A program made the position numbers and the translations under genes. Source: UBA6627 sp965248675 (lineage in GTDB: Bacteria > Chloroflexota > Dehalococcoidia > UBA2979). Taken from it: 64,000 nt of DNA. This document shows, piece by piece, positions 61,186-64,000 of the stretch. Within the stretch, counting starts at the first letter, position 1. Each line of letters starts with the position of its first letter. A model generated the notes under the pieces. That model ran no database searches and was not told where the DNA came from. It worked only from the letters and a program-made list of their open reading frames with translations. Location: NCBI GenBank assembly GCA_965248675.1, contig CBDFJZ010000006.1:248001-312000 (forward strand), read 5' to 3'.

Positions 61186-61778
61186 TGGTCCGTCGCGCTC
61201 GCCTCGCGACCGTCGCGCTGCTCGTCGGCTTGGCGTTCGCCTCGTTACCGGCGGTCGCGTCGGCGGACGTTTCGGTCACCGAGGCCGCGCAGGAGGCGTT
61301 CGGCGTCGACGCCGATGGCGACCCCGTCGAGGGCAGCGACCGCAGCGGCCCCTTCCCGATGGCGTGGGACCAGTTCCGCGCCACGGAGGAGGGCCAGCGG
61401 GTGTTCGACGACCTCGACAACGAGGACGTCGATCTCACGATCGACTTCAAGCCGGAGGCCGAGGTCGGCGACGAGGGCGACGCGTTCGGCACCGCACAGG
61501 GCTTCGACTGGGACGAGAACGAGGAGACCGGCCTGCGGGAGCCGAGCCGGATCACGATCGAAATCGCCGACGATGACCTCGGCGGTGCGCGGCGCATCTC
61601 GAACACCATTCACCACGAGTTCCGCCACGCCGAGAACTTCGTGAACGGTAACTCGTCGCGCACGCACGAGCGGATCGACGATCGAACGGATTCGTTCGGT
61701 GTCCTGTTCCGCAGCCAGCGCCGCGCGCAGCTCCCGCCATCGCCAACGCCAATCCTGATCGACCGCACGCCCAACTAG
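61185..61778 (+). CDS. Exported protein with HExxH motif (N-terminal part)
   Basis: The reading frame of 197 residues starts at ATG 61185 (or GTG 61182). A Sec signal (LATVALLVGLAFASLPAVAS) is followed by VSVTEAAQEAFGVDADGDPV and then NTIHHEFRHAENFVNGNSSR, where HEFRH fits the zinc-metallopeptidase HExxH; no third ligand is certain. The frame stops at TAG 61776-61778, but reading continues without shift as DRLQREMWDDKEFERIGKLL, so this may be the first half of a longer protein. Confidence 0.6.
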   Translation: MVRRARLATVALLVGLAFASLPAVASADVSVTEAAQEAFGVDADGDPVEGSDRSGPFPMAWDQFRATEEGQRVFDDLDNEDVDLTIDFKPEAEVGDEGDAFGTAQGFDWDENEETGLREPSRITIEIADDDLGGARRISNTIHHEFRHAENFVNGNSSRTHERIDDRTDSFGVLFRSQRRAQLPPSPTPILIDRTPN

Positions 61779-62511
61779 GATCGCCTGCAGCGCGAGATGT
61801 GGGACGACAAGGAGTTCGAGCGCATTGGCAAGCTGCTGGGTGACATCCTCGGCGACTACGTCGACAGCGACTCGGCGAACGCCGACAAGTTCGAGACGCA
61901 GGACGACGAAGTGATCGTGGACATCGAGTTCTACGACAGCTACACGAAAGGGATGAGCGGTCTGACCGTCCAGATCGACTTCAACGAGTCGATCCTGGAA
62001 TGCGGCGAGGTGACGAACGGACGCCGCACCGTCTGCGCCGGCATCCCGCTGCCGATGCCGGCCGGCGAGGTCTTCGTCGCCGTGGCGGTGATGGCGGCGG
62101 AGATCCCCCCAGGCGAACCCCGATCGTCATTACATCTATTCGCTCGTCCTCGATTCCGACGGTGACGAGGCCAACAACTGGGTCGGCTTCCTCGACTGGG
62201 ATCTCTTCCTCGGCACCGATCGCTGGTACCAGCTCATCTGGTCGCCCGCTGACGGCCAGTGGCGGGTCACGGTGACGCAAATCGGCGCCGGTGACTCGAT
62301 CACAGCGGTCAGCGCATCGACCGTGCGGGCAACGATCGAGGGCGACACGATCTCATGGTGGGTGTCGGCCTCGGAGTTCCCGGCCGCGGCTCCGGGCTAC
62401 CGGCTGACGTCGTTCGCGCACGATGGGTTCTTCACCGTGGCGGACCGGATCGCCGACGTGACCGGCGCCAATCCGACCGAGCCGCTCGAGGTCCCTGTCC
62501 AGCTCGAGTAA
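61779..62511 (+). pseudogene. Continuation of the HExxH protein, amber- and frameshift-separated
   Basis: In frame with the preceding gene after its TAG (ATG at 61797 is available). The sequence reads VDIEFYDSYTKGMSGLTVQI and VFVAVAVMAAEIP up to six C at 62105-62110. Removing one C restores QANPDRHYIYSLVLDSDGDE, WDLFLGTDRWYQLIWSPADG and VADRIADVTGANPTEPLEVP, ending at TAA 62511. The beta-rich composition suggests an extracellular module. No family is recognised. Confidence 0.55.
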
Positions 62512-62604
62512 GCGCGAGCTGTCCCCTTGGCTCGCAGACCCTCCCCACTGGCGAAACCCGCCGCCCGCGCCGACGATCGCGCGTACGGCCCGAGGAGGGA
62601 CCCG

Positions 62605-63998
62605 CTGAGCCGTATCGCGCTGATCCTCGCGACTGCCCTCGGGCTGGCGCTCGCCGCATGCTCGGGCGGCGGCGACGACCCGACCGCCACGCCCACCCCC
62701 ACGCCCGAGGCGACGCCGGCGGCCGAGGCAACCGCGGAGGCGACGCCCGAGCCCGGCGCGACACTGGCGCCGAAGGACATCCTCGCGCGCGTGTCTCCGT
62801 CGATCGCGTTCGTCGATACGCCGCTCGGGACGGGCAGCGGCATCCTCATCGCCGAGCGGTGGCTGGTCAGCAACGCGCACGTGGTGTGGCCGTTTGACGA
62901 GGTACGCGTCGTCTTCGCCGATGGCACCGAGTTCGTGGACGCGCGCGTGCACGCCTGGGACTTGATGGCCGACCTCGCGGTCATCCGCCTGCCCGAGGGC
63001 ACGGAATCCCCGCCGTGGAGTTCGCCGACCCAGGCGAGCTGCCAACCGGCAGTGAGCTCTTTCTGATCGGCTACCCCGCGGAGAACGAGGAGTTCCCGCA
63101 GCCGACGATCAGCGGTGGGGTGCTGTCGCGATTCCGCGAATGGCCCGCGGCGGAGCTGACGTACGTCCAGACGGACGCGGCGATCGCGGGCGGCCAGAGC
63201 GGCGGCGCGCTCGTCTCCGACGCCGGGTTCGTCGTCGGGCTCTCGGGCTTCAAGTTCGCGGATGCGTTCGGGCTCCCCCTGGCGGCGCCGATCGTCGAGC
63301 GGCGAACGAACGCGCTGATCGACGGGACCGACCTCAACGCGCTGAGTGATCGCCGGCTGGCACGCCAGGTCAGCGACGCGCCGATCTCGTTCACGCTGGC
63401 CAACTTCTACGACACGCGCGCGTTCATCGTCCGCGAGCCGGTCGGCGCAACGATCGACGTCGGCCTCAACGGCTTCAACGACGCGATCATCGACGTCTAC
63501 AACGCCTACGGCGGCTTCCTCACCTCCGTGGACGAGACGGAAAGCGGGCGCGAGAGCGTGAGCTTCGAGGTTGACCTGGAGGGCCCATTCATCGTCATCG
63601 CCAGTCAACTCAACGTCGGCGTCGGGGACTTCGAGATCACGGGATCGCCGGGCGTGGCACTCCAGCACGATCCGGACGACGGGCGGCTGCTCACTCCCGG
63701 CCGCACCTACATCGGGGCGATGGACTACCCGGCCGATCTCGACGTGTTCGAGCTGCGTCTGCTCGCCGATGAGACGGTGACGATCCGAGTGGAAACGCTG
63801 GCCTTCGATCCCGATATCGTGATCGACTCGCCTGACAACACGGGCGACGCGCTCGGGTACGACGACGACAGCGCGGGCGGGATGTTCGGTACGGACGCGG
63901 AACTGACGTTCACCGCGCCGAGCACCGGATCCTATCTGATCAGCCTGGGCGACGTGAACCTTGCCGAGGTCGGCGGGTACTACCTGCTCATCGATTGA
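62605..63998 (+). pseudogene. Secreted trypsin-like serine protease with PPC-like domains, frameshifted
   Basis: The best ribosome site, AGGAGG at 62593-62598, is 6 bases before CTG 62605, so a CTG start is proposed (TTG 62527 is the alternative). A lipoprotein signal (ILATALGLALAAC) and a Thr/Pro/Ala linker precede the protease: His in LVSNAHVVWPF, Asp in MADLAVIRLP, Ser in AGGQSGGALVSD. Near 63005-63020 one base appears missing; the frame resumes VEFADPGELPTGSELFLIGY. After the protease come two PPC-like beta domains (TLANFYDTRAFIVREP; DVFELRLLADETVTIRVETL). Ends at TGA 63998. Confidence 0.75.
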
Positions 63999-64000
63999 GC

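Noticed and set aside
29438..61778. Genome-wide reassignment of TAG to tyrosine
   Set aside because: TAG ends many intact genes here (for example at 160, 2062, 16140 and the GIN-domain gene), so it works as a normal stop; only local suppression or error is possible.

Overview
The window is 64 kb of high-GC bacterial chromosome. It has no rRNA, no CRISPR array and no phage or conjugation module. The lineage best suggested is Chloroflexota, Dehalococcoidia or SAR202-like. This is inferred from six luciferase-like flavin monooxygenases (LLM), several enoyl-CoA hydratases and alpha/beta-hydrolases, a Baeyer-Villiger monooxygenase, a DUF1800/DUF1501 pair, and secreted lipoproteins with Pro/Thr-rich linkers. 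No marker gene confirms it, and an actinobacterium remains possible.

Layout. 1-6.6 kb: a cut gene, a DUF6174 lipoprotein, GrpB, three tandem alpha/beta-hydrolases (the first decayed), a HAD phosphatase and an FMN split-barrel protein (both frameshifted at 7-base G/C runs), then a 0.9 kb repeat-rich gene-poor stretch. 6.6-16.6 kb: an ABC-2 exporter with a membrane partner, an ArsR regulator with a clear operator divergent from two MFS exporters, a GIN-domain lipoprotein, an MMPL transporter and a CDGSH protein. 16.6-17.6 kb: a scar zone holding a 3' tRNA-like fragment, a truncated ATP-dependent DNA ligase and an NTF2-like remnant. 17.6-27.8 kb: catabolic genes (enoyl-CoA hydratases, LLMs, aldo-keto reductase, amidohydrolase, Fe-ADH) with a broken dipeptide-type ABC permease and a chimeric caiB::dppC fragment. 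28-33 kb: surface proteins. 33-42 kb: an esterase next to a Baeyer-Villiger monooxygenase, further hydrolases, LLM and enoyl-CoA hydratase. 42-49 kb: MsrB, DinB-like protein, DEAD-box helicase, an acidic membrane protein with a PEBP-like ectodomain, SipW-like signal peptidase and a TagA/WecG glycosyltransferase. 49-52 kb: DUF1501/DUF1800 pair, the former carrying a tetranucleotide repeat in its Tat signal. 52-60.5 kb: lyase plus DUF6282 operon, hydrolase, cyclophilin, CoA-transferase, cytochrome c, LLM, and a pair of short-chain dehydrogenases one of which has lost its catalytic residues. 60.6-64 kb: a secreted cluster in which every gene is interrupted.

Functionally the region looks like a scavenging aerobe's catabolic repertoire: flavin oxygenation, ester hydrolysis, CoA-linked beta-oxidation steps and redox enzymes, plus export and cell-surface functions.

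The most notable structural feature is the density of interrupted genes. At least five reading frames break at G/C runs of 5-7 bases in a way cured by removing one base. One breaks in a (CCGA)n repeat. Three are cut by in-frame TAG; at two of these the family consensus or codon context expects tyrosine. Residual sequencing error, genuine decay and slipped-strand phase variation cannot be separated from the sequence alone, so each broken gene is described both as it stands and as it would read when repaired.
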